Shown one piece after another: positions 25,238 to 33,239 of a stretch of 64,000 nucleotides of DNA. The translations under genes and the position numbers were made by a program. Positions within the stretch are counted from its first letter, which is position 1; each line of letters starts with the position of its first letter. The notes under the pieces were generated by a model that saw nothing but the letters and a program-made list of their open reading frames with translations, searched no databases and was not told the DNA's origin. Origin of the DNA: Anaerolineae bacterium (GTDB lineage: Bacteria > Chloroflexota > Anaerolineae > Anaerolineales > E44-bin32); assembly GCA_011192015.1 (NCBI GenBank), contig DUET01000085.1:84648-148647 (forward strand), written 5' to 3'.

Positions 25238-26476
25238 ATGAAGAGTGATCTGGATCATCTGATGAAAGAGAACAACCTGGACGCGCTGCTCGTGGCCGGA
25301 CCGGCAGGGCACAATGCGGCCATGACGTATTTCACCGGCCTCGCGCATCTGACGCATGGCTACCTGATCAAGAAGCGCGATCAGGAACCCGTTCTGCTGC
25401 ATCCCCCCATGGAGCGCGACGAAGCAGCGCGCACGGGATTGAAGCTCAAGAGCCTGAACGAATACGACTTTCTTGCCTTGCTCAAGGAGGCGGATGGCGA
25501 TCACATACGGGCATCCTCGGGCCTCCTGAAACAGATCCTGGAGGACCACGCCGTCTCCGGGCGCGTTGCCCTGTATGGAAAGGTCGAATTGGGCGGATTC
25601 TACGGCGCCCTGCGCATGCTCGATGAAGCCATGCCGGAGGTAGAGTTGGTAGGCGAGCCGGGGATGAAATCGACGATACGCAAAGCGCGGGCGACGAAGG
25701 ATGTCGAGGAGGTCGAGCGCATTCGCGCCATGGGGATGATCACGACGTCTGTGATGGGGGAAGTGGCCGAGTTCCTCGTGTCCCACGACGTTCGAGACGG
25801 CGTCTTGGTGAACGAAGATGGTGAAGCCCTGACCGTGGGGGATGTCAAAAGACGCATCAATCTCTGGCTGGCGGTTCGAGGTGCGGAGAATCCCCATGAG
25901 ACGATCTTCGCCATCGGGCGGGACGCGGGAGTACCCCACAGCACGGGAACGAGCGGAGACCGCATCGAACTTGGGAAGACGATCGTGTTCGACATCTTCC
26001 CATCGGAAGCTGGAGGCGGTTACTTCTATGACATGACGCGCACCTGGTCGCTGGGTTATGCCACGGACGAGGCGTTGAAGGTGTATGAGGACGTGTTGGA
26101 AGTGTATGAGAAGGTCTATGCAGCGATGGTGCCCCAGAAACCATGCCGCGATATCCAATTGCTGACCTGTGAACTCTTTGAGGAGATGGGCCATCCGACC
26201 GTGTTGAGCAATCCCAAGACCGAGGAGGGCTACGTCCACAGTTTGGGACATGGGCTGGGTTTGGATCTGCATGAAAGTCCAGCATTCAGCCAGGCGGAAT
26301 CGAACACCGATCTGCTGCTCCCGGGCTCGGTGGTCACAGTCGAACCCGGGCTGTACTATCCGGATCGCGGTATTGGCGTGCGCATCGAAGACTCGACCTG
26401 GATGGGTCCGGAGGGGAAGCTGGAGATCCTGGCGGATTATCCAAAGGACTTCGTCCTGAAGATGCGATCTTCTTGA
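25238..26476 (+). CDS. M24B-family Xaa-Pro peptidase
   Basis: The 412-residue protein has the creatinase/aminopeptidase P layout: an N-terminal non-catalytic domain and a C-terminal pita-bread domain. Candidate metal ligands are Asp in Phe-Asp-Ile-Phe-Pro and Tyr-Asp-Met-Thr-Arg, His in Gly-His-Gly-Leu-Gly, Glu in Val-Glu-Pro-Gly-Leu-Tyr and Glu in Arg-Ile-Glu-Asp. It should cleave X-Pro bonds in small peptides in the cytoplasm. ATG 25238 has AGGAG nine bases upstream. It lies between selA and tsaD on the same strand. Confidence 0.9.
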   Translation: MKSDLDHLMKENNLDALLVAGPAGHNAAMTYFTGLAHLTHGYLIKKRDQEPVLLHPPMERDEAARTGLKLKSLNEYDFLALLKEADGDHIRASSGLLKQILEDHAVSGRVALYGKVELGGFYGALRMLDEAMPEVELVGEPGMKSTIRKARATKDVEEVERIRAMGMITTSVMGEVAEFLVSHDVRDGVLVNEDGEALTVGDVKRRINLWLAVRGAENPHETIFAIGRDAGVPHSTGTSGDRIELGKTIVFDIFPSEAGGGYFYDMTRTWSLGYATDEALKVYEDVLEVYEKVYAAMVPQKPCRDIQLLTCELFEEMGHPTVLSNPKTEEGYVHSLGHGLGLDLHESPAFSQAESNTDLLLPGSVVTVEPGLYYPDRGIGVRIEDSTWMGPEGKLEILADYPKDFVLKMRSS

Positions 26477-26526
26477 AGTTCGCAAGAGGGATCTAGAGTC
26501 GTTTCTGGGAAGCTCAAGGTGGAGCG

Positions 26527-27567
26527 ATGAGCGAGGACACGCGCATATTGGGCATTGAGACCTCCTGTGATGAGACGGCTGCAGCCGTTGTGGAGAATGG
26601 AAGCAGCATTCTCTCCAGCGTTGTGGCTTCGCAGGTTTCGCTGCATGCACCCTATGGGGGTGTTTTCCCCGAAGTGGCTTCGCGCGCGCATGTGGAGACC
26701 ATTTACAGCGTAGTGGATCAAGCCTTGAGTCAGGCGCATGTAGGCCTGGAGGCGATCGACGCCATCGCCGTGACGCGTGGCCCCGGTCTGGCGGGATCGT
26801 TGGTCGTGGGGATGAACATGGCCAAGGGGCTCGCCCTGGGTTCCGGACTGCCGCTTCTGGGCATCAATCACCTCGAAGCGCATCTCTACTCGATCTGGCT
26901 CATGGAGGATGAGGAGGAACCGGAATTCCCGCTGCTGGCTTTGATCGTCTCTGGTGGCCACAGCGAGCTGGTGCTCATGAAGGACCATCTGAGCTACCAG
27001 CGGCTGGGCGGCACGCTGGATGACGCCGCCGGCGAAGCTTTCGACAAGGTGGCCCGCCTGTTGGGATTGGCTTATCCCGGAGGACCGGCGATCCAAGATG
27101 CGGCTGAAGAGGGTAACTCAAAGGCCTATGACTTTCCGCGCGCATGGCTGGAAGGGACCTGGGATTTCTCCTTCAGCGGTTTGAAGACGGCCGTCCTGCG
27201 CCAGGTGAGAGAAACGCAGCCCGACCTGAAGGCGGGCGTCGAGGCGCCGCTCCCGGGGCTGCCGATCGCCGATCTGGCGGCCTCCTTCCAGGCCGCGGTT
27301 GTCGATGTGCTGGTGGAGAAGACGCTTCTGGCAGCCAAGGAATTCGAAGCCAGGCAGGTCTTGGTTTCGGGAGGGGTTTCCGCCAACCGGTCGTTGCGCG
27401 AGATGTTTGAGCAGCGCGCCGAGATCACCGTGCGCGTTCCGCCGCTTGCGCTGTGCACCGATAATGCAGCCATGGTGGCAGCTGTGGGGCATCGACGCTT
27501 CCTCGCCGGGCAGCGTGATGCGCTGGATATCGATGTTCTCCCGACTTGGCCCCTCAACGAGGATTGA
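26527..27567 (+). CDS. tsaD: tRNA N6-adenosine threonylcarbamoyltransferase TsaD
   Basis: TsaD transfers the threonylcarbamoyl group to A37 of tRNAs that read ANN codons, together with TsaB and TsaE. The 346-residue protein has the ASKHA-fold start Gly-Ile-Glu-Thr-Ser-Cys-Asp-Glu and the metal-binding histidines H115 and H119. It also has the Ser-Gly-Gly-His-Ser nucleotide loop and a Gly-Gly-Val-Ser-Ala-Asn-Arg motif. It is full length and essential in most bacteria. The start has GGTGGAG just upstream. Confidence 0.95.
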   Translation: MSEDTRILGIETSCDETAAAVVENGSSILSSVVASQVSLHAPYGGVFPEVASRAHVETIYSVVDQALSQAHVGLEAIDAIAVTRGPGLAGSLVVGMNMAKGLALGSGLPLLGINHLEAHLYSIWLMEDEEEPEFPLLALIVSGGHSELVLMKDHLSYQRLGGTLDDAAGEAFDKVARLLGLAYPGGPAIQDAAEEGNSKAYDFPRAWLEGTWDFSFSGLKTAVLRQVRETQPDLKAGVEAPLPGLPIADLAASFQAAVVDVLVEKTLLAAKEFEARQVLVSGGVSANRSLREMFEQRAEITVRVPPLALCTDNAAMVAAVGHRRFLAGQRDALDIDVLPTWPLNED

Positions 27568-27636
27568 ACTCCGAATGCGAATTCAAGGCTTATCCCATGC
27601 TGATGTGAAACAGCATTCCACAAAAGGAGGGAGAAA

Positions 27637-28530
27637 GTGGAATTATCGAGTCTGCATCTGCTGCTGACATATATCTGTACCTGGGAATGCGATCACTGCT
27701 TCGTGTGGGGAAGCCCGGAGCAGAGCGGCACGATGACCCTCGACATGATCGACCGGATTCTGGATCAAGGTGAGGAACTGGGAACCGTGCGCTCGATCTA
27801 CTTCGAGGGTGGGGAACCCTTTCTCTTCTACGCCGTGCTGCTGCGCGGGGTCCAGATGGCGAACGAGCGCGGCTTCAAGGCCGGCATCGTGAGCAACAGC
27901 TACTGGGCGACGGATGAGAGGGACGCGCTCGAATGGTTGCGGCCTTTCAAGGAATTGGTTTACGACCTCAGCGTGAGCAGCGATCTCTTTCATGCCGATG
28001 AGATGATGAGCGATGAGGTCAAGCATGCTCAGGCAGCAGCCAAGCAATTGGGCATCTCCTCGGGGGTTCTCAGCATCGCTCAACCCGAGGATGATGCAAT
28101 CAGCGTTCGAGGGCAGCTGCCGACCGGGGAATCACAGGTGATGTGCCGTGGGAGAGCGGTTCGTACGTTGGTCGAACGCTTCAGCCATCATCCCTGGGAA
28201 GCATTCGACGAATGTCGTTTCGAGAACCTGGTAGATCCGGGCCGCATCCACATCGATCCGCTTGGACACGTCCACATCTGTCAGGGCATCTCGATAGGCA
28301 ATCTGTTCCAAACCACACTGGCGGAGATCTGCAAGACTTACGCTCCTGAAGCGCATCCCATCGTCGGTCCGATCCTGGAAGGCGGTCCAGCCGAATTGGT
28401 TCGGCACTACGATCTGCCTCTGCAAGAAAGCTATGTCGATGCTTGCCACCTCTGCTATCTGGCCCGTGAGATGCTGCGTCCTCAGTTTCCCGAGATCCTG
28501 GCACCGGATCAGATGTATGGGGTGTTCTGA
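27637..28530 (+). CDS. Radical SAM protein with C-terminal Cys-rich (SPASM-like) region
   Basis: The 297-residue protein carries the radical SAM motif C14-X3-C18-X2-C21, followed by Tyr-Phe-Glu-Gly-Gly-Glu-Pro, the usual SAM-contacting segment. Additional cysteines (Met-Cys-Arg-Gly, Glu-Cys-Arg, His-Ile-Cys-Gln and Ala-Cys-His-Leu-Cys) suggest at least one auxiliary cluster. The substrate is unknown; relatives range from peptide-modifying enzymes to hypothetical proteins. The start is GTG 27637, preceded by a strong AAAGGAGGGAG. A convergent terminator follows. Confidence 0.82.
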   Translation: MELSSLHLLLTYICTWECDHCFVWGSPEQSGTMTLDMIDRILDQGEELGTVRSIYFEGGEPFLFYAVLLRGVQMANERGFKAGIVSNSYWATDERDALEWLRPFKELVYDLSVSSDLFHADEMMSDEVKHAQAAAKQLGISSGVLSIAQPEDDAISVRGQLPTGESQVMCRGRAVRTLVERFSHHPWEAFDECRFENLVDPGRIHIDPLGHVHICQGISIGNLFQTTLAEICKTYAPEAHPIVGPILEGGPAELVRHYDLPLQESYVDACHLCYLAREMLRPQFPEILAPDQMYGVF

Positions 28531-28544
28531 TCTCTAATGGAAAA

Positions 28545-28578
28545 AAACGCCCTGCGCTTGGGTTTGCGCAGGGCGTTT
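28545..28578. terminator. Bidirectional terminator
   Basis: A perfect 13-bp stem (28545-28557 with 28566-28578) with an 8-base loop lies between the convergent radical SAM and HerA-like genes. An A-run on the left gives a U-run for the leftward transcript. Confidence 0.85.
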
Positions 28579-28607
28579 GGATTCTCATGATCAGGGTTTG
28601 TTTAATT

Positions 28608-31094
28608 TCAGGCTTCGTAGGCCGGCAATTCGAAACCCTTGCCATCGGCTTCGATCTGCCAGTGAGGGAGCCAGGCCACGGCAAACAGATCGATGCGCAC
28701 GTTCTTTTTCAGTGGTTTGAGGGTGATCTCTTCGATCTCTTCAGCCACGTCTTCCCACTGCTCGTTGACATCGTCGAGTGCCTCGGCCATCTCCAATTCC
28801 AAACCTTCCAGCTCCTGCTGGAAGGCGGCGATGGCATCCACGGATTCTTCCACATCCGCCTTCGCCTGTGCAGTGAGACGGCGTTTGGTCAGCGATGAGG
28901 AAACCCTGCGGCGGCTGCGTGAACCCGAGAACAGACCGAAGACGTTCTCGGCGTGAGTGGCCATCTCTTCCATCTTGCGCGCTGAGAGTTCGGCTTGATC
29001 CTGGGCCAACTCACGCTCTTCCTTGGAGAGCTTCTTTTCAATGACCTTGATCTTTTTCTCGAATTGGTCCTTGACTTTCTTCGCATCCGCATCGCGCGCC
29101 TTTCGAGCTTCCTCGGTGCATTGGGTTCGGAATTCATCCTCCGGAGTTCCAGGCGTAGCCACCAGGTTGAGTGTGGCGTTCGATGGTAGCTTCAACTCGG
29201 CATTGTGGTAGGTGAAATCCAAGAAATCCTTCTCCAGACTCTTGAGCGCGCGCCCATCATTGAAGGGGGATTGGAGATCGGCGTATCGAGCTTCGGACTG
29301 GGGAAGGTTCTCCAGGGCTGCCGGATCGATGGGGCTCGTCAACCCGTTCTCCCAACGAAGCGCTCCTCTGCGCTCGGGTTCCACCATCATGGAGGTGATC
29401 GTCTGTTCATGGTCGATTCCGCGCTTTCGGTCCAGGTAGTAGACCTGGGCTTGAGCGAGCAATGCCGGTCGATAGAGCATGCCGGTGGTTTTGACCTGTG
29501 CGTCAGCCTTTCCGCCGGCCTTGAGGGCTTCTGTGGTGGTGAGATTGTTGGGAAGAAAGACCTCCATGACCTCCGCAGGAACGGGAGGGCGTGCAGCCAG
29601 CACTGCCGTGGAGGCCGGTTTTTTCTCTGTTGTTTTGGGACGCTGGGAGATCGTCTCGGCAGGTGCAGCGGATTCCGCGCCTGCAGGCTGAACGCCTGCA
29701 AGCGCATTCAACTCTCGAAGTTGTGTGCGCGTGATCGGCCCCTTCAAATAGGCCATTGCCCAACGTGTCTGAAAAACGGTGGGTTGCTTTTCGTGGACGT
29801 TGTGCAGCAGGAAGACGCGCTTGCCCAGGGCGGAGATCAGCTTGTCGGCTTTGGCACGGTTGAAGCCGCCCTGTTCGGACGTAGCGCCTTCCAGGCCCTC
29901 CAGCAATCGATTTTTATCCTGCTCCGTTTGCAGGCGACCAACGAACCACGTACCGGCATTGCTGAGGGCTTTGTAATCCAAGTCCACCGGATTTTGGGTC
30001 GCCAGCAGCAGACCGAAGCCGAAGGCGCGCGCCTGCTTCAGAAGGCGCATGATGGGTTCCTTCGAAGGGGGATTGGCCACGGGCGGCAGGAAACCAAAGA
30101 TCTCGTCGAAGTAGAGCATCGCCCGCAGCGAAGGGGAACCGGGTTGCAGGCGGACCCATGCTTCCAGCGCGGTGAGAAGCAAGGTGGTGAAGAACATGCG
30201 CTCCGGATCCGATAGATGCGCCATGTAGAAGACGGTGTGGCGCGGCTTGCCGTCAGGCATCCAGAGCAGACGCTCGATGTCCAATTGATCGCCTTCCATC
30301 CAGCTCTGGAAGGTGGGTGACGCCAGGAGGTTGTTCAGCGACATGGCCATCTCGAAGCGATCATCGCCTGGGAAGAATTGATCCAATTCCAGGGCGCCGA
30401 GACGTTCGAAGGGAGGACTCTGGATCTGCCGAATGAGCGAGACCAGATCCAAGTCCATGCCTTCCTTCCAGGCATGTTCGAAGATGTTGGATACGAGGAT
30501 GTGTTCACGTGAGCGCACTGGATCCGTCTCGATGCCCACCAACGAGAGCAACGCGGTAACTGTGCTGGAAATCTTCTCGCGCAGCAGCTCGCGGTTCTTA
30601 TCCCAGGGAATCCGAGGCGCCTTGAGAGAGGCCAGCACGCTGATGGGCAGGCCGGCATCGGACCCGGGTGTGTAGACGGCATATTGCACCGCATTGCGCA
30701 CGCGTTCGATGCGCTCGGATTCGATGCCCCAGTCGTTCAATCCCTTGCGCCACAGCTTGGAGATGTCTGTGGCGAACTGCTCCACGGATTTACCTTCGCG
30801 ACGCGCTTCTTCCGCATCGATCCAGGTCTGGAAATCCTCCGGAGCCAGGCGCGGGAAGTGCAGCAGCAAGTTGGCGATATCACCTTTGGGATCCAGCAGC
30901 AGCGCGGGGATGCCATTGAGCGCTGCCTCCTCGAGGATGTCGATGCATAATCCCGTCTTGCCTGAGCCTGTCATACCCACGACGACGCCATGCGTGGTCA
31001 AATCGTCGGGATCGTACAACGTGAGATCCGTCAGGGTCTTCTTAGCCTTGGTGTCGTAAGTACGGCCGATGTAGAATTTACCGTCGTATTCCAC
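28608..31094 (-). CDS. HerA-like ATPase with long coiled-coil C-terminus
   Basis: This 828-residue protein has a HerA/DUF87-type ATPase: P-loop at residues 40-47 (Gly-Met-Thr-Gly-Ser-Gly-Lys-Thr) and a Walker B stretch Met-Leu-Tyr-Phe-Asp-Glu near residue 330. It also has an Ala-Thr-Gln-Asn-Pro sensor-like motif. After residue ~500 comes a Pro/Ala linker and then a Lys/Glu-rich coiled coil (~660-770) before a short beta-rich tail. HerA proteins are hexameric DNA translocases acting in end resection or, with other partners, in phage defence. No NurA, SIR2 or nuclease gene is adjacent. The start is GTG with GGAGGGAAC upstream. Confidence 0.82.
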   Translation of the reverse strand: MEYDGKFYIGRTYDTKAKKTLTDLTLYDPDDLTTHGVVVGMTGSGKTGLCIDILEEAALNGIPALLLDPKGDIANLLLHFPRLAPEDFQTWIDAEEARREGKSVEQFATDISKLWRKGLNDWGIESERIERVRNAVQYAVYTPGSDAGLPISVLASLKAPRIPWDKNRELLREKISSTVTALLSLVGIETDPVRSREHILVSNIFEHAWKEGMDLDLVSLIRQIQSPPFERLGALELDQFFPGDDRFEMAMSLNNLLASPTFQSWMEGDQLDIERLLWMPDGKPRHTVFYMAHLSDPERMFFTTLLLTALEAWVRLQPGSPSLRAMLYFDEIFGFLPPVANPPSKEPIMRLLKQARAFGFGLLLATQNPVDLDYKALSNAGTWFVGRLQTEQDKNRLLEGLEGATSEQGGFNRAKADKLISALGKRVFLLHNVHEKQPTVFQTRWAMAYLKGPITRTQLRELNALAGVQPAGAESAAPAETISQRPKTTEKKPASTAVLAARPPVPAEVMEVFLPNNLTTTEALKAGGKADAQVKTTGMLYRPALLAQAQVYYLDRKRGIDHEQTITSMMVEPERRGALRWENGLTSPIDPAALENLPQSEARYADLQSPFNDGRALKSLEKDFLDFTYHNAELKLPSNATLNLVATPGTPEDEFRTQCTEEARKARDADAKKVKDQFEKKIKVIEKKLSKEERELAQDQAELSARKMEEMATHAENVFGLFSGSRSRRRVSSSLTKRRLTAQAKADVEESVDAIAAFQQELEGLELEMAEALDDVNEQWEDVAEEIEEITLKPLKKNVRIDLFAVAWLPHWQIEADGKGFELPAYEA

Positions 31095-31205
31095 GTTCCC
31101 TCCCTCTCACCATGTGCGAAACGGTAATGCCCCCACAGTTTGATTCGGGATGGACGAGCCGTTTCTCAGCCCTTTCCCAGTGATGGTTGCGACCGTCTGT
31201 CGTTC

Positions 31206-32285
31206 CTATGGCGCTGCCATTTCGAAGATGCGATTAAATTCTAACAGGAATCGTTCCGCCAGACCTGCATCGTGAAGCACGAGGACATTCTCATCGTTGA
31301 ACTCCCGCGCGCTGCGGCTGAAATTATAGGAGCCTGTGATCACCGCTGCGCCATCGATGATGATCACCTTGTGGTGCATGTTGCGCTCGTTGGCATCCAG
31401 ACGCAGATCGATCCCCGATTGCAGCAGCCGTTCGTATTCGCTGCCGGCATTGGCAGCCTGGCCGCGCTCGATCACGCCGCAAACAGTCACGCCTGCTTGA
31501 AAGCGGGCGAGCATGGCATCAGCGATCGCATCCGAAGTGAAGGCGAAGGCCATGAAGTCGATGCTTTGTTCGGCTTCGAGCAGCAGCTCGGTGATGCGCC
31601 TTTCGGGATCGTCATCGGGTGAGAAGAAAACCTCGATCGAAATACCTTGGACATTCACCTGGGGGTGGGGCGTATCGCGCTGCGAGAGCGCGCCGAACCG
31701 ATCCTCAAGGAACATCTCCTCGAATTCGCGCGTGTAGTTTTCGGCCAGTTCAGAGGACCGGATCCTCACCAGGTTGTTGTCGTTGCGATAGGCGCCGCTC
31801 ACGGTCATGTTCATCGACCCGGTCCAAACATCCAGGCGATCGATGACCACGAATTTATGATGCATGAGGGGCTCGCGCCGGTCCCCGAGTACGGGGATGT
31901 CCGCATCCAGAAGCTCCTGGATTTCACGCTCGAGGATGTTATCGCTGTCGGTGACCATGCGGACAGATACGCCGCGCCGGTGTGCGCGGAGCAGCGCATC
32001 TCGCAGGCTCCAGAGGTCCATGTTGTACATGGCCACATCCACGGAGTAGCGCGCTTCATCGATGGCCTGGGCCAGCAACGCATCCGGACCGCCTCGATAA
32101 GTGGTAGACGCCGGCCCGCCGGGATCGGAGAAAAGGATCAGGATGGGATCCAGGGATGTTTCTGAGATTGGGGTTGGCGTGACTGCCGCATCCGACTGGT
32201 TTATCTGGAAGAGAGCGCAAAGCGAGAAGAGCAGGAGGGTGACAAGCGATGCCAGAAGGGAAGGGATAGATAATCGACGGAGCAT
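31206..32285 (-). CDS. Secreted phospholipase D-like protein with two HKD motifs
   Basis: The 359-residue protein starts with a signal sequence or membrane anchor (residues 5-27) and has two PLD repeats. The first has H142, K144, D149 and Gly-Ser-Met-Asn at 156-159; the second has H304, K306, D311 and Gly-Ser-Tyr-Asn at 318-321. Two HKD motifs form one active site for phosphodiester cleavage or transfer; substrates in this superfamily include phospholipids and DNA. I start at ATG 32285, where the hydrophobic segment begins, rather than at the longer frame start. Confidence 0.82.
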   Translation of the reverse strand: MLRRLSIPSLLASLVTLLLFSLCALFQINQSDAAVTPTPISETSLDPILILFSDPGGPASTTYRGGPDALLAQAIDEARYSVDVAMYNMDLWSLRDALLRAHRRGVSVRMVTDSDNILEREIQELLDADIPVLGDRREPLMHHKFVVIDRLDVWTGSMNMTVSGAYRNDNNLVRIRSSELAENYTREFEEMFLEDRFGALSQRDTPHPQVNVQGISIEVFFSPDDDPERRITELLLEAEQSIDFMAFAFTSDAIADAMLARFQAGVTVCGVIERGQAANAGSEYERLLQSGIDLRLDANERNMHHKVIIIDGAAVITGSYNFSRSAREFNDENVLVLHDAGLAERFLLEFNRIFEMAAP

Positions 32286-32498
32286 GACTGCGCTCTCCCT
32301 CGCAATCCCACAGGAAGTGCAACGAAGCTTGCGGAGGCAGGTGATCCCCGTGGAGAGAAGCGTGGGATGGATTATAGTCATTGGGGATGGAGCAGGCAAT
32401 GTGGAAGGATGGCATGTTTCTGGGGACCGTTCTTGTGTCTAACCTTTCAGGAGCCTATAATCGAATCGAGCGAAGCGCTAATTGGCCAGGATGATTGG

Positions 32499-33233
32499 AT
32501 GAATCTGCCGAAGCTTGGAAATCGCGCCGCCTTGCTGATCTGCAGTGCTCTTGCCCTGAGCCTCACATCCCCCGTGCCTCTCCAACTTATGGCATGGACC
32601 GCGGACGCCCTGCAAGCCACAGCATTTCCTGCGAAACGCGTACTCATGGTTTCTCCAGCGACTGTGGATTTAGACGGCGACGGAAGTTTGGAGAGCGTCG
32701 AGTTGGTCGATGGGAGAGCCATCATCCGCCGGGAAGATGCAGACCTTTGGACCAGTCCCGAAGATTGGCAAGTGATCCAGGGTTCGATCAGCGATCTCAA
32801 CCATGATGATCAACCCGAGGTTGCGCTTCTGCTATGGCGCGAGTTCGCACCCTGGCCTGTGGATGCCTACATGCTGCATCCCGGCAGGATCCAGGATTTC
32901 CATGATGCCCACAATCGATCCTGTCATCTGATTCTCATCGGCTGGCGAAGTCAGACTTTCCGAGAGATCTGGGCAGGATCGGCGCTCTCGGATCCGATCA
33001 CGGCATTCAGCGCCGTCGACATCGATGGCGATGGCCGGCAGGAATTGATTGCGCTTGAAGGGACCTACGATCGCAACAAGCGCGTTGCCCGGGCGATCAC
33101 TGTTTGGGATTGGAACGGATTCGGTTTCACACTTCGCTGGCGCAGCTTGGGGGGGCGCTTTCAAACCCTGACTGCTGCGCATATCCATGATGGGCCGATC
33201 TTCCTGATCGTGCAGGGGTTGGCAAGGAGGTAG
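32499..33233 (+). CDS. Secreted protein with calcium-loop (VCBS/FG-GAP-like) repeats
   Basis: The 244-residue product begins with a signal sequence (about residues 8-30). It has three spaced acidic loops reading Asp-Leu-Asp-Gly-Asp-Gly, Asp-Leu-Asn-His-Asp-Asp and Asp-Ile-Asp-Gly-Asp-Gly, each followed by a beta-strand-like segment, as in FG-GAP/VCBS beta-propeller blades. It is short for a full propeller. The next gene starts six bases after its stop, and that gene's AAGGAGG lies inside this coding sequence, so the two are co-transcribed. Its ligand or function is unknown. Confidence 0.72.
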   Translation: MNLPKLGNRAALLICSALALSLTSPVPLQLMAWTADALQATAFPAKRVLMVSPATVDLDGDGSLESVELVDGRAIIRREDADLWTSPEDWQVIQGSISDLNHDDQPEVALLLWREFAPWPVDAYMLHPGRIQDFHDAHNRSCHLILIGWRSQTFREIWAGSALSDPITAFSAVDIDGDGRQELIALEGTYDRNKRVARAITVWDWNGFGFTLRWRSLGGRFQTLTAAHIHDGPIFLIVQGLARR

Positions 33234-33239
33234 TTCCGA

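Noticed and set aside
24770-26650. Minus-strand open frame of 626 codons
   Set aside because: It spans antisense to selA, the M24 peptidase and tsaD; its sequence has no recognisable domain.
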